Assembly: GCA_027364935.1 (NCBI GenBank)
Contig: DAHXOK010000008.1
Location: 11,853-52,883, forward strand
Direction of reading: 5' to 3'
Length of the DNA stretch: 41,031 nt
Source of the DNA: Vulcanimicrobiota bacterium
Lineage (GTDB): Bacteria; Vulcanimicrobiota; Vulcanimicrobiia; Vulcanimicrobiales; Vulcanimicrobiaceae
Part shown: in pieces, positions 17,401-24,559 of the stretch
Layout: every line of letters starts with the position of its first letter
Numbering within the stretch: the first letter of the stretch is position 1
The notes under the pieces: model-generated
Seen by the model: the letters and a program-made list of their open reading frames with translations, nothing else
Databases searched by the model: none
What the model was told of the DNA's origin: nothing
Made by a program: the position numbers and the translations under genes

Positions 17401-17834
17401 TCTTGGTTGATGGTATCGGGCGATACGGCGGTCGAAGAGTGCACGGTCACCCTGCCGATGACGCGTAATCCCGACGTTGCAGCCAAGCTCACGCTCACCT
17501 CGACTGCTCGCCCTTCGATGATTTCGAACTGCGGCGACGTGGCGGCTTCGTAGCCGTCCTTGACGACGCGCGCGCGATAGATTCCGTCGGGGACGTCGGT
17601 GAAGAGCACCTGCCCGTTGTTGCGGGTCAGCTCGCTCGCGATCACCGGGCCGGTGAGCAGTACGCGCGCGAGCGCTACCGGAGCCTTCGACGAAGCGTCG
17701 ACGACGGCGATGCGGATCCGGCCCGAGTCGCTCTGCTGTGCGAGACCTGGAAGCGGCATCACCGCGGCGATCGCGAGCGCTGCCATCGCGCGGAAGATGA
17801 GCCGGCGTACCATCGCTTGCGATTGTCGCGGCAT
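14484..17834 (-). CDS. TonB-dependent receptor with extra C-terminal domain
   Basis: A 1116-residue outer-membrane protein. A Sec signal peptide ends near residue 32 (PLPGLAQQ). Residues 36-118 are a carboxypeptidase-regulatory-like beta-sandwich (APVALARVLLTG, VPDGIYRARVVKDGYEA). The plug covers about 140-245 (ALNKLSGVSVST, SLEGHDASQTQLTLDGIPLN), and the beta-barrel runs to a last strand RMYSVTYTVKFG ending near 804. Normally such a protein would stop there. Instead a Gly/Arg/Pro-rich linker (810-845) leads to about 270 further residues with several cysteines, which I could not assign. No TonB box is obvious. Substrate unknown. It follows the histidine kinase by 42 bases, so that two-component system may control or be served by it. 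Confidence 0.9.
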   Translation of the reverse strand: MPRQSQAMVRRLIFRAMAALAIAAVMPLPGLAQQSDSGRIRIAVVDASSKAPVALARVLLTGPVIASELTRNNGQVLFTDVPDGIYRARVVKDGYEAATSPQFEIIEGRAVEVSVSLAATSGLRVIGRVTVHSSTAVSPDTINQDSAQRRLSSDLADALNKLSGVSVSTSNDDSDATQTVSLEGHDASQTQLTLDGIPLNAPGTAGNLGTFATDLFTGASVRMGPQVGALGGGVNFSTLEPTLSWLSSLTFSAGSYGRYNYSLAQTGSDGKLGVALETTDRYTPSLVDGERYLDASGLDYIHNGNTSIGGELVKLHYAFSDTQTLVGTFMNATRESGLVCLRIDGTLPCGYGPNNGMQSNFDMYSLTDDALLGATTLQASIYGMDAKSVRNELNRFVGGVADPNGFATNAASRGFSINAMLPSRQRHTIAIVAYGTTTQVTSTPLVAQAIPYYLGAAQSSYDALQVTDTIHSNDKLTLTDTLGISHASYASSTLLANAGMTWRPTARDTYALSYALGGVAAGGTRQTTLTDPASLQFDCYGNVAYGSAPGDQPGTSSSTSLRAAYTHTLAGGNISLQVYRQVENDVVLPVEVNGSVLTSMGVVPPAYPSLVQPIWDSSAGCDRAPGTPFSATQLYFTTPIGGTQRVYQGVELSSYLTFGNLVVQPFYNLTSATVFSVDPRIQNPYSIVISGKQIPNVPLNRAGITFDYTMPGSSLEYLLDAQYTGSNNWSHLPGYVTLDGGLSAQLEHGTLTAIASNVTNAYGGVFTSPQWEVPYVTLGGAQIANLARPLQPRMYSVTYTVKFGAGAQQVTTQSALAGEAPRGRPPFFGGPRGAGGARGGGFRELFSPLPASPPVQPFALKNEAQLCGASEVAYARQLADALSAFVARVEAGRTVTGYPATMTPASVADATIAYHGLGSTYVLTVTPRSFERMRPIVGCLTVHRATPDDVTARHLYQPQTQLFMVPQLQFMPAVGLYFAPRRPQPGEENFRVYVLPSTAPANPFEVRSGGSCSGAERDTAVELIGELRAHFTEGSPTPSFTITAHRARAGTWYELDPGDPATLGALLRCGRVAGATAEQLQQRGWDGKSVPELNYASVLGIYMMRPVPPAPRPSPP

Positions 17835-17876
17835 TCTCTGGACGCAGGCTGAGAGGCTCCGAAGTCCGACAAGCTC

Positions 17877-19301
17877 CTAGAGCGTGATGCTCACCGTGGT
17901 CCCTCGTCCGGGAGCGCTCTCGATGGCGATCGATCCTCCCGCACGTTCGACGGCGCGTTTGGCGATCGAGAGGCCCAGGCCGCTTCCGGCGATCTCCCCG
18001 CGCTGGTCGCCGCGGTAGAAACGCTCGAAGGCGTGAAGTCGCTCGGGCTCCGACATCCCCGGGCCCTCGTCGCGCACGGAAATCGTCGTGTGGCCGTTGG
18101 TTCCCATCGCGGCGAGATGGATCGGGCTCTCCGGCGCGTACTTCAGCGCGTTTTCAACGATGTTCCAGAGCGCCTCTCCGATTTCGGCCCGGTCGGCCAT
18201 GATCTCGGTCGCAGCCTCGACGCTATAATCGATCGTGCGTTGCTCGTCGTACCTGCGCGCCGCGTCGCATTGCGAGCGCAGCAGGTCGAGTACGTTGATG
18301 GCCTCGGCGTTTGGACCAGCCTCCGCATCGAGACGCGCCAAGCGCATGAGTCGATCGATCAACCCGCGCATGTGCTCTTTCTCGAGCGCCATCGTCGCCA
18401 AGATCTGGCGCGCAACCCGGACCTCTTCTACGGCGCCGCGCCGTAAAACGTCGATGTAGCCTCCGATGACCGTCAGCGGCGTGCGCAACTCGTGCCCCGC
18501 ATCGGCGACGAAGAGCCGCATGCGTTCTTCCGTCGCCCGGCGCTGCTCCATCGCCGAAGCGACGGAGGCCGCGGCGTCGTTGTACGCGCCCGTCAACGTC
18601 GCGATTTCATCGCCGCCGGCCATCACGAATCGCCGCTGCGTGTAATCGCCCTCCGCGAGGGCTCGCAGTGAGTCGGTCACGTCGTTGAGCGGACGCAGCG
18701 CTTGCGCGGCGACGAGCCGGCCGCCGAACCACGAGAGGACCGTCGCTCCACTCGCGAGGCCGAGGACGACGAACCAGTACGGCATGAGCGACCCAAGCAA
18801 GAGCCAGAGCGACGTCTCGATCCCGACGAATCCGCCCGCGACCGCGGTGATGCTGCGCGTCGGAGGCCCGTGCCCGATCGGCAGCGGCGGCCCGGCTTGT
18901 CCCGGCGGCATGACGAACACGCGCGGAAAGCGCGTCACCTGGTTCAACGTTTCCAAGTGATGGAGGCGCAGCGCGAGCATACGGTCCAAACCGGCCGGAT
19001 GGAGATTGCGATCGCCCGCGAGATACGCACCTTGCTGATCGTACACGGCGACGCGCGTTCCCAGATTGCTCAGCTCGCTGACGATCGCGGGCGCGGCGTG
19101 CCGCAGCGAGAGCCCTGCGTCCTGGTATCCTTGCGCGATGAAGCGCGCCTGTTGCTGTTTGCCGATCATCAGCTCGAGCTCGAAATGACTCAGCTCGGCG
19201 ACGAGTGCGATTGCGGAGGCGAGGACCACGAGGAGAATTGTCACGCCGAAGATCGCCGCGTAGAGTAACGCGAGGCGCGACGCGACCGAGCGCTGGAACA
19301 T
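17877..19301 (-). CDS. Sensor histidine kinase
   Basis: A 474-residue membrane kinase. TM1 covers about 9-36 and TM2 about 164-193, enclosing a sensor region of about 125 residues with no recognised domain. A HAMP segment follows (196-250). The HisKA motif is FVADAGHELRTPLTVIGGY with phospho-acceptor His270. The ATPase domain shows the N box NIVENALKYAP (380-390), G1 VRDEGPGM, F box AFERFYRGD and G2 GSGLGLSIAKR, and ends GRGTTVSITL. The start is the ATG that shares one base with the regulator stop (TAATG); a longer in-frame reading from 19439 lies inside the regulator gene. It pairs with the OmpR-type regulator directly upstream. Confidence 0.95.
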   Translation of the reverse strand: MFQRSVASRLALLYAAIFGVTILLVVLASAIALVAELSHFELELMIGKQQQARFIAQGYQDAGLSLRHAAPAIVSELSNLGTRVAVYDQQGAYLAGDRNLHPAGLDRMLALRLHHLETLNQVTRFPRVFVMPPGQAGPPLPIGHGPPTRSITAVAGGFVGIETSLWLLLGSLMPYWFVVLGLASGATVLSWFGGRLVAAQALRPLNDVTDSLRALAEGDYTQRRFVMAGGDEIATLTGAYNDAAASVASAMEQRRATEERMRLFVADAGHELRTPLTVIGGYIDVLRRGAVEEVRVARQILATMALEKEHMRGLIDRLMRLARLDAEAGPNAEAINVLDLLRSQCDAARRYDEQRTIDYSVEAATEIMADRAEIGEALWNIVENALKYAPESPIHLAAMGTNGHTTISVRDEGPGMSEPERLHAFERFYRGDQRGEIAGSGLGLSIAKRAVERAGGSIAIESAPGRGTTVSITL

Positions 19302-19987
19302 TATTGCGACAGGCCGTAGCCGACGCTGCGCACCGTGCGTATGAAGGAGCCAGGCTCGCCCGATCGATCGATTTTTGCCCTGAGATACGAAATGTACGTC
19401 TCGACGATGTTCGGCCCGCCTTCGAAGTCGTGTCCCCACACGAGTTCGAGAAGGTGGTCTTTGCTGAAGACGCGACGCGGCTCGCGCATGAAGACGGAGA
19501 GGAGATCGAACTCCCGATGCGTGAGCTCGATCGGGTCCTTGCCGCGGCGAACCTCACGCGTGTCGGTGTTGAGCGAGAGATCGCGCCAGTGCAGCACTTG
19601 CTCCTCGATTAGCTGCGGGCGCCGCAGCTTGGCTTGTATGCGCGCGATCAGCTCCTCGAAGATGAAGGGCTTGACGAGATAATCGTCCGCGCCCGCACCG
19701 AGACTGCGTACTTTGTCTTCGAGAGCGCCTTTGGCCGTCAGCATCAAGATCGGGACGTGGCTGATCTCGCGCAGCATGGGAAGCAACGCGAGGCCGTCGA
19801 TCTTCGGCATCATGATGTCCAGGATGATGACCTCGGGGTCGAAGCGCCGCACGAGCTCCAGCGCAGCCAGCCCGTCTGCGGCCGTGGCTACCTCGAAGCC
19901 TTCGCGAGAGAGCCCAAGCTCAAGCATCTCCCGAATCATGCGGTCGTCGTCGACCACCGCGACACGCGCGTTCGTCACCCCATTCAT
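19301..19987 (-). CDS. OmpR/PhoB-family response regulator
   Basis: A 228-residue transcription factor. The receiver domain has the acidic pocket VVDDD (11-15), phospho-acceptor Asp57 in IILDIMMPKIDG, Thr84 and Lys106 (VKPF). The C-terminal winged helix (about 130-226) shows LTHREFDLLSVFMREPRRVF, VWGHDFEGGPNIVETYISYL and IRTVRSVGYGL, typical of the OmpR subgroup. An AGGATG sequence lies upstream of the ATG. It is translationally linked to the kinase gene and is the expected output of that kinase. A plausible target is the adjacent TonB receptor gene; that is inferred from position. Confidence 0.95.
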   Translation of the reverse strand: MNGVTNARVAVVDDDRMIREMLELGLSREGFEVATAADGLAALELVRRFDPEVIILDIMMPKIDGLALLPMLREISHVPILMLTAKGALEDKVRSLGAGADDYLVKPFIFEELIARIQAKLRRPQLIEEQVLHWRDLSLNTDTREVRRGKDPIELTHREFDLLSVFMREPRRVFSKDHLLELVWGHDFEGGPNIVETYISYLRAKIDRSGEPGSFIRTVRSVGYGLSQ

Positions 19988-20047
19988 CTACGCTGCATCC
20001 TGCTGCCGAACCCTGTGCCCGGCCTGAGGCGCGGCCAGGAGAGGGTG

Positions 20048-21034
20048 CTAGACGACGGCGTGCAGCATCCGCGGCGTGGCCGCCGGCACCTTCCGCTCGA
20101 AGAGGGCGAGGAAGGCATCCACGATGTTCGGATCCCATTGGGTACCGCGTCCTTCTTCGAGGATCTTCATCGCGGCGCGGGGAGCCATAGCGCGGCGGTA
20201 CGGGCGATCGGTCACCATCGCGTTGAAAGAATCGGCCACGGCGATGACTCGCGCCTCGAACGGAATCGCGTTCCCGCGCAGCTGGTCGGGATAGCCGTTG
20301 CCGTCGAACCGCTCGTGGTGGGAGCGGACGACAAACGCGCAGCGGCGCAGCGAGGGAATTTGCTCGAGGATTCGCGCCCCCGCAGCGGCGTGACCCCGCA
20401 TCACTGCCCATTCCTCGGGCGTCAATGGTCCGGGCTTCTTGAGGATCGCGTCGGGCGTAGCGACCTTGCCGACGTCGTGCAGTAGACCGCACAACTCGAC
20501 GAACTCGACGCCGTCGGAATCGAATCCAAGTGCCGTCGCGAGACGGCGCGCCCACACCGCGGTAGCCTTCGAGTTACAACTCGTCGCCGCATCACGCTCG
20601 GCAAGCATTGCCAACAGCACGTCTGCCGCCCGGTCGACCTCCGTCTGCGTCGTCGCTGTGGAGGGCGTCCCGAACGCGGCGCGCTGCGCCTCGGCTGCAA
20701 GAAGATCGAGAGATGCCACGACCCGCGGGCGGTCTATCGAGTACGATCCTGCAGCAACCGAGATCGAATGCGCTGCGGCGCAGAGCATATCGCTCACGCC
20801 CGCGCGCCCGACCCGGCGCACCTCGCGCTCCGCCCACGTCACCAATCCGATCGGCTTCGAGAGTGCGAGCGAGAGGCACATCCGATCCAAGAGCGTCTCC
20901 AGCGCCGCGTCCGTCGCGGTATCGCCGCTCAGCTCAGGGAGCGTCAGTTGCTCGATCGCGCTGCGTTTCAGCGCTGCGAGGTCCCGTCCCAGGACCTCGC
21001 CGAGCGAAGTAATTGTGATTTCGGGATCGGGCAC
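20048..21034 (-). CDS. HD-GYP domain protein, first metal His replaced
   Basis: A 328-residue cytoplasmic protein. The C-terminal HD-GYP domain (about 150-325) belongs to the cyclic-di-GMP phosphodiesterase family: GLLHDVGKVATPDAILKKPG (His186-Asp187), MRGHAAAGARIL (His215), HHERFDGNGYP (His239, His240, GYP at 247-249), VADSFNAMVTDRPYR (Asp268). The His that usually begins the domain (HSxRV) is Asn154 in the context TSCNSKATAVWARRLA, so one metal ligand appears to be missing; activity may be reduced or altered. The N-terminal 145 residues are helical and unassigned. The GTG start has AAGGA nine bases before it. It is 44 bases downstream of the peptide A gene. Confidence 0.88.
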   Translation of the reverse strand: MPDPEITITSLGEVLGRDLAALKRSAIEQLTLPELSGDTATDAALETLLDRMCLSLALSKPIGLVTWAEREVRRVGRAGVSDMLCAAAHSISVAAGSYSIDRPRVVASLDLLAAEAQRAAFGTPSTATTQTEVDRAADVLLAMLAERDAATSCNSKATAVWARRLATALGFDSDGVEFVELCGLLHDVGKVATPDAILKKPGPLTPEEWAVMRGHAAAGARILEQIPSLRRCAFVVRSHHERFDGNGYPDQLRGNAIPFEARVIAVADSFNAMVTDRPYRRAMAPRAAMKILEEGRGTQWDPNIVDAFLALFERKVPAATPRMLHAVV

Positions 21035-21078
21035 CAGAGACGTCCTTTTCTCTCATGCCGCGAACTCTTCGAGGTAGC

Positions 21079-21189
21079 TTAGCCTACTCCAGCCGGCGGT
21101 GAGGCTTCCGCTGCGAGCCCGGGAAGCGCGGATACTCCGCCGAGAATATGCATTGCGAACCCGGCAAGGGCGAGCAGAGCAGTTAACAT
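21079..21189 (-). CDS. Small peptide A (36 aa), hydrophobic N-terminus
   Basis: A short frame too small for default gene calling. The ATG at 21189 has a strong ribosome-binding site (AGGAGA, nine bases upstream) and a promoter-like upstream region. The peptide starts MLTALLALAGFAMHILGG, a membrane or signal-like segment, and ends in a small Pro/Ala/Gly-rich tail (EASPPAGVG). After the hydrophobic part ALPGLAA could serve as signal-peptidase site. It sits between the LAL regulator and the HD-GYP gene, on the same strand as both. No known family was recognised; a membrane micro-protein or a secreted signal peptide are both possible. Conservation is untested. Confidence 0.55.
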   Translation of the reverse strand: MLTALLALAGFAMHILGGVSALPGLAAEASPPAGVG

Positions 21190-21226
21190 GTTGTTGGTTC
21201 TCCTGGGTAGAGGTGTTCTCGCCCTC

Positions 21227-21256
21227 AGAATAGTCGAGCGCGGAGCGGACTGTCTC
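21227..21256 (-). promoter_or_regulatory. Candidate promoter of peptide A gene
   Basis: On the minus strand TATTCT (21232-21227) is a reasonable -10 element. About 18 bases upstream is GAGACA, sharing G-A-C-A with the consensus -35. The 16-bp palindrome ends just upstream of the -35, and the ATG at 21189 would leave a leader of about 30 bases. Assignment is by eye. Confidence 0.4.
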
Positions 21257-21272
21257 TACCCAAATTTGGGTA
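21257..21272. promoter_or_regulatory. Perfect 16-bp palindrome, candidate LuxR-type operator
   Basis: TACCCAAATTTGGGTA is a perfect dyad. Its centre lies about 44 bases before the predicted start of the peptide A transcript, next to the -35, which is where LuxR-family activators usually bind. The LAL regulator gene that could act here ends 19 bases away. The element overlaps the neighbouring stem-loop by two bases. Confidence 0.5.
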
Positions 21273-21290
21273 TGCCTGTTTTCAGGCATA
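21271..21290 (-). terminator. Stem-loop just after the LAL regulator stop
   Basis: TATGCCTG and CAGGCATA form a perfect 8-bp stem with a 4-base loop. It begins at the base after the regulator stop codon, so it probably ends or attenuates that transcript. There is no downstream U-run, so it could also be an mRNA-stabilising or processing hairpin. Confidence 0.5.
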
Positions 21291-23942
21291 CTAGCCGAGC
21301 AGCGCTTCGAGCCCCCGATGGTGGATCGCGGTTACGAGCTCCGCCGTCCCACTGCAGTTGAGCTTGGCTATGGCGTGTTTGATGTGCGTCTGGACGGTCA
21401 GGACCGAGCGCTCGGTCTCCGCAGCGATCTCTTTCGGGCTCAGACCCTCGGCCAGAAGGCGAACCACTTTGATCTCGGCTTCGGTGAGCCGCTCCCGCTC
21501 GTTCTCCTGGGCGCCGTTCTTCTTTAAGTGCTCTTCGGCAACCGCGAGAAGCCGCGCAAATCCACCGAGCGCGTGCTCCGAGGCCTGCGCGAGTGCGTCG
21601 TCGATCTCGGCCGGCCGGAACGGCTGGCGCTCGACGCTGCGCAAGAGCTTCGTAACGCCTTCCCTCAGCGCTTCCGCGCTGGGGCGGCCCGAGAGAGCCG
21701 GCCGACGCTTCAGGAGGTTCGCCGCGACCGTCCGACGCCCGGCGACGATCTCGGCAAGGATCCCTAGGAGCTGCGCGATCTCCAGACCGAGCGAAGCAAA
21801 CCCATCCCGCTGCGGCGCTTCGGCGTCGATGGCCGCCATCAGCGCCGCCGTCTCGTCCTTCGATTCTTTGAACTTGCCGTCGAGAGAGAGGCAGAGCGTG
21901 TAGACGGCACGCGCTACGATCCGATCGAAGCCGTGCGCCACGCGATCGAGCACGGTCGCGAGCGCGCTATGCGCTTGCGCGAAGCGCCCCTCCCACGCGT
22001 GACGATACGCGTGGCTCTCGACGACGTACACGCCGCGCGAGGCATCGCTCGTGCGCAGTTCGCCGGCTTGGCGCTCGAGCGCGACCATGCGCTCGACGTT
22101 TCCGCGCCAGGTTTCGATGGCGAGCAACCGCAGCGCCGTTGTCTGCATGCTGAAGATATCGCCGGATTTCGCGGCCGCGCCGGCGGCCTGCTGCGCGTAC
22201 CACAACGCGTAGGGAACGTCGTTCTCGCAATGCCACGCCTCCAGCGCCAGCGTGTCCAACGCGAGACAGGCGAGACTGTGGAGCGAGAGCCGGTTCGCCA
22301 TCTCCGAGCTACGCGCGAGCGCGAAGCGCGCCCGTTGATCCTGACGCAGCTCCCACGCCGCGACGCCAACGCGCTGCAACGTGCGCGCGAGCGAGTCGCT
22401 CTCCTCGAACATCTGCACGACCGATTCTACCCGATCGAGAAGCGCGGTCGCCCGTTCCGCTTCACCGGCTCGCGCGGCGACGACCGCGCGTAAAGCGAGC
22501 GCCTCGGCCAGCAGCGGAGCGGGGACGCCCTCGTCCGTCGTCAACGGATCCAGCACCACGGTCGCGTCCCTGCCTTGGTTCACGTACAGCAGCGCGAGGC
22601 GCATCGCAATCGCCGCGCGTAAGCCGGCGTCTTGGCTGAGCTCGAGGCTGTGCTTCAGCAGCGGCTCCGCCTCCGCAAAGCGTCCGATCGAAGACTCGAG
22701 CACGCCACGCAGCGCGAGGACGACGGGATGCTCGCGCCGATGCTGCTCGGTGAGCGCCGCGATCGCAGAGAGCGCGAGATCTGTATGCCCGGTCGCGAGG
22801 AGGTCGAAGCCTCGCGCTTCAACCAAACGCAGAACCGATGCTTCCGCTCCGGCTTCGGCGTACAGCCGAAGCGCGACGTTCGGCCGCGAGAGCGTCTCCA
22901 TCGCGCCGGCAATGACGCACCGCAAGCGATTCGTCGCCACTTCGCCTTCCAGCGACAACTCGTGCAGGACGAAATCGCGGAACAGGTCGTGACACCGATA
23001 GACGCCGGGCCGCACTTCGTACAAAAACGCAACGCGCTCGCGAAGGTCGCTGATAAGCTTTCTCGCTCGGTCGAATCCGATCGCCACCATGACTTCGACG
23101 TCGATCTCCGAGAGCAGCGATATCGCTTCGAGGAACTGACGCTCCTCGTCGCTGAGCGAGCGGTACACCTGCTCCGCGAGGTATTGATAGATCATCTCGC
23201 GCGTCATCGTGGTGATAGACCGGAGATCCACCGAACGCGTCGAGGTGCGCAGCGCGAAGCTCAGCGCGGTCGGCCACCCTTCGGTGAGGTCGAGGAGCGA
23301 GCGCAGCTCCTCTTCGCGCACGCCGAGCTTGAACGCGGCGGCCGCCTGTTTCGCCTCATCCGTCGTAAAGCAGAGATCGCGCTCGTCGATCATGAGATCG
23401 CAGTCGCCATAGGCAAGCCACGTTCCGACCGGGAGCCCGGCGGCGCTACGCGTCGAGATGATCCAACGAATATGGGTCTTCGTTCGCTCGATGAGCGCGA
23501 CGAAGAACCGGACGACCTCGGGATCCTTCTCCGCGACGTGCAGATCGTCGACGGCGATCGTCCCGCGCCACGCCTTCAGATGTTGGTACATCCACAGCGC
23601 GAGGTCCGCACCGGCGGTGGCGGAGGCGCGGTTGCGCTCGTATGCGCCCGCGAGAGTGCGGCGCGCTTCGGGGGCGACCTCTTCGAGCGCCTCCGTGAAA
23701 CCGCGCAACACGCCGGGCAGCGTGTCGTGCTCGGGGCGCAAGTCGAAGCGCAGCCACGCTTCGTCGAGCTCTCGCAAGAACTGCGATAGCGCAACCGATT
23801 TTCCGTACCCGGCTGGAGCGACGATCAGCGCGATGCGCTGCGTGGCCGCAGCGGCGATGCGGTCTACCACGCGCGGTCTCGGGATCGGCTTGAACGTCCC
23901 GCCGGTTTCGATGCGACCGTCGGGGCGAACCGGACGGATCAT
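21291..23942 (-). CDS. LAL-type (MalT-like) LuxR transcriptional regulator
   Basis: An 883-residue STAND-class regulator. Residues 41-49 are a Walker A loop (APAGYGKS, Lys48) and GTIAVDDLHV near 128-137 is the Walker B. A WH-like region contains YRCHDLFRDFVLHEL, typical of MalT. Residues about 380-780 are helical, TPR-like sensor repeats. The C-terminal LuxR helix-turn-helix (about 816-883) reads LTEAEIKVVRLLAEGLSPKE, then VLTVQTHIKHAIAKL. The ATG at 23942 overlaps the stop of the amidase-like gene as ATGA; a longer in-frame reading from 24053 adds an Arg-rich stretch and is rejected. Such proteins multimerise and activate transcription on binding an inducer plus ATP. The inducer is unknown. 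Confidence 0.93.
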   Translation of the reverse strand: MIRPVRPDGRIETGGTFKPIPRPRVVDRIAAAATQRIALIVAPAGYGKSVALSQFLRELDEAWLRFDLRPEHDTLPGVLRGFTEALEEVAPEARRTLAGAYERNRASATAGADLALWMYQHLKAWRGTIAVDDLHVAEKDPEVVRFFVALIERTKTHIRWIISTRSAAGLPVGTWLAYGDCDLMIDERDLCFTTDEAKQAAAAFKLGVREEELRSLLDLTEGWPTALSFALRTSTRSVDLRSITTMTREMIYQYLAEQVYRSLSDEERQFLEAISLLSEIDVEVMVAIGFDRARKLISDLRERVAFLYEVRPGVYRCHDLFRDFVLHELSLEGEVATNRLRCVIAGAMETLSRPNVALRLYAEAGAEASVLRLVEARGFDLLATGHTDLALSAIAALTEQHRREHPVVLALRGVLESSIGRFAEAEPLLKHSLELSQDAGLRAAIAMRLALLYVNQGRDATVVLDPLTTDEGVPAPLLAEALALRAVVAARAGEAERATALLDRVESVVQMFEESDSLARTLQRVGVAAWELRQDQRARFALARSSEMANRLSLHSLACLALDTLALEAWHCENDVPYALWYAQQAAGAAAKSGDIFSMQTTALRLLAIETWRGNVERMVALERQAGELRTSDASRGVYVVESHAYRHAWEGRFAQAHSALATVLDRVAHGFDRIVARAVYTLCLSLDGKFKESKDETAALMAAIDAEAPQRDGFASLGLEIAQLLGILAEIVAGRRTVAANLLKRRPALSGRPSAEALREGVTKLLRSVERQPFRPAEIDDALAQASEHALGGFARLLAVAEEHLKKNGAQENERERLTEAEIKVVRLLAEGLSPKEIAAETERSVLTVQTHIKHAIAKLNCSGTAELVTAIHHRGLEALLG

Positions 23943-24556
23943 CTCGGATGCCCAACCATTGCGCGAGGCAACGGCACGTGCCCGCGGTCGATCACGCGTC
24001 CGATCCAGTACGCGACGAGCGCGCCAAGCCACTGGAGGCGCGGTGCGAGCCACGCACGCTGCGCCGGACAGGTCATCTCACCGAGTTCGAGCACGTACGC
24101 TCCGTCGGTCGTACGCGCTTGGGCGTAACCGTAGTACTCGCGCAGGCCGATGCTGAAGTTGTCCGGCCGAAACCCGAATCGGAAGTACCGGCCGTACAAA
24201 CGCTTCCACAGCGCGGCCTGCGTGCGGTCTTTCGCGCTGGGATAACCGACCGACGCGGCGCTGCTGCACGCTGGACTCGCGCCGTCGAAATGAACGAATA
24301 CGGCTGCACGAACCGCGTACGTGTCGGGATAATCTGCCGGGAGGCGCACGACGCGAACGCCGTGCTCGCGCAGAACCCGCGTCGCCGCGTCCGCGACGAT
24401 CGGGGTCCACGCGCGCTCTCCGGCGGTACCGAGATAGCAGTGACGCGCGGGGAATCGCGCGCAGCTTTGCGGCCGGCCTTCGTGCCCCGCAGAGATCAGC
24501 ACGTCGTACCCTCGCACGATCGGGGCGGTTACGGGCGGCGACGGTACTACTGCCAT
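23939..24556 (-). CDS. Zn-dependent N-acetylmuramoyl-L-alanine amidase-like protein, no signal peptide
   Basis: A 205-residue protein with the Amidase_3 metal pattern: VLISAGHEGRP (His25), GERAWTPIVADAATRVL (Glu47), AVFVHFDGAS (His89) and VLELGEMTCPAQRAWL (catalytic Glu157 region). Members cleave the amide between muramic acid and peptide stem. Unlike housekeeping amidases there is no Sec or Tat signal (N-terminus MAVVPSPPVTAPIVRGYD) and no cell-wall-binding domain, so it may act in the cytoplasm. It starts three bases after the TPR gene stop and is translationally coupled to the LAL regulator, which suggests a sensory rather than cell-division job (inference). Several cysteines (32, 40, 97, 163) are present. 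Confidence 0.72.
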   Translation of the reverse strand: MAVVPSPPVTAPIVRGYDVLISAGHEGRPQSCARFPARHCYLGTAGERAWTPIVADAATRVLREHGVRVVRLPADYPDTYAVRAAVFVHFDGASPACSSAASVGYPSAKDRTQAALWKRLYGRYFRFGFRPDNFSIGLREYYGYAQARTTDGAYVLELGEMTCPAQRAWLAPRLQWLGALVAYWIGRVIDRGHVPLPRAMVGHPR

Positions 24557-24559
24557 GGC

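Noticed and set aside
21053-21289. 78-codon minus-strand frame overlapping peptide A
   Set aside because: Runs through the palindrome, promoter and ribosome-binding site without any coding character; peptide A in another frame has the proper start signal.
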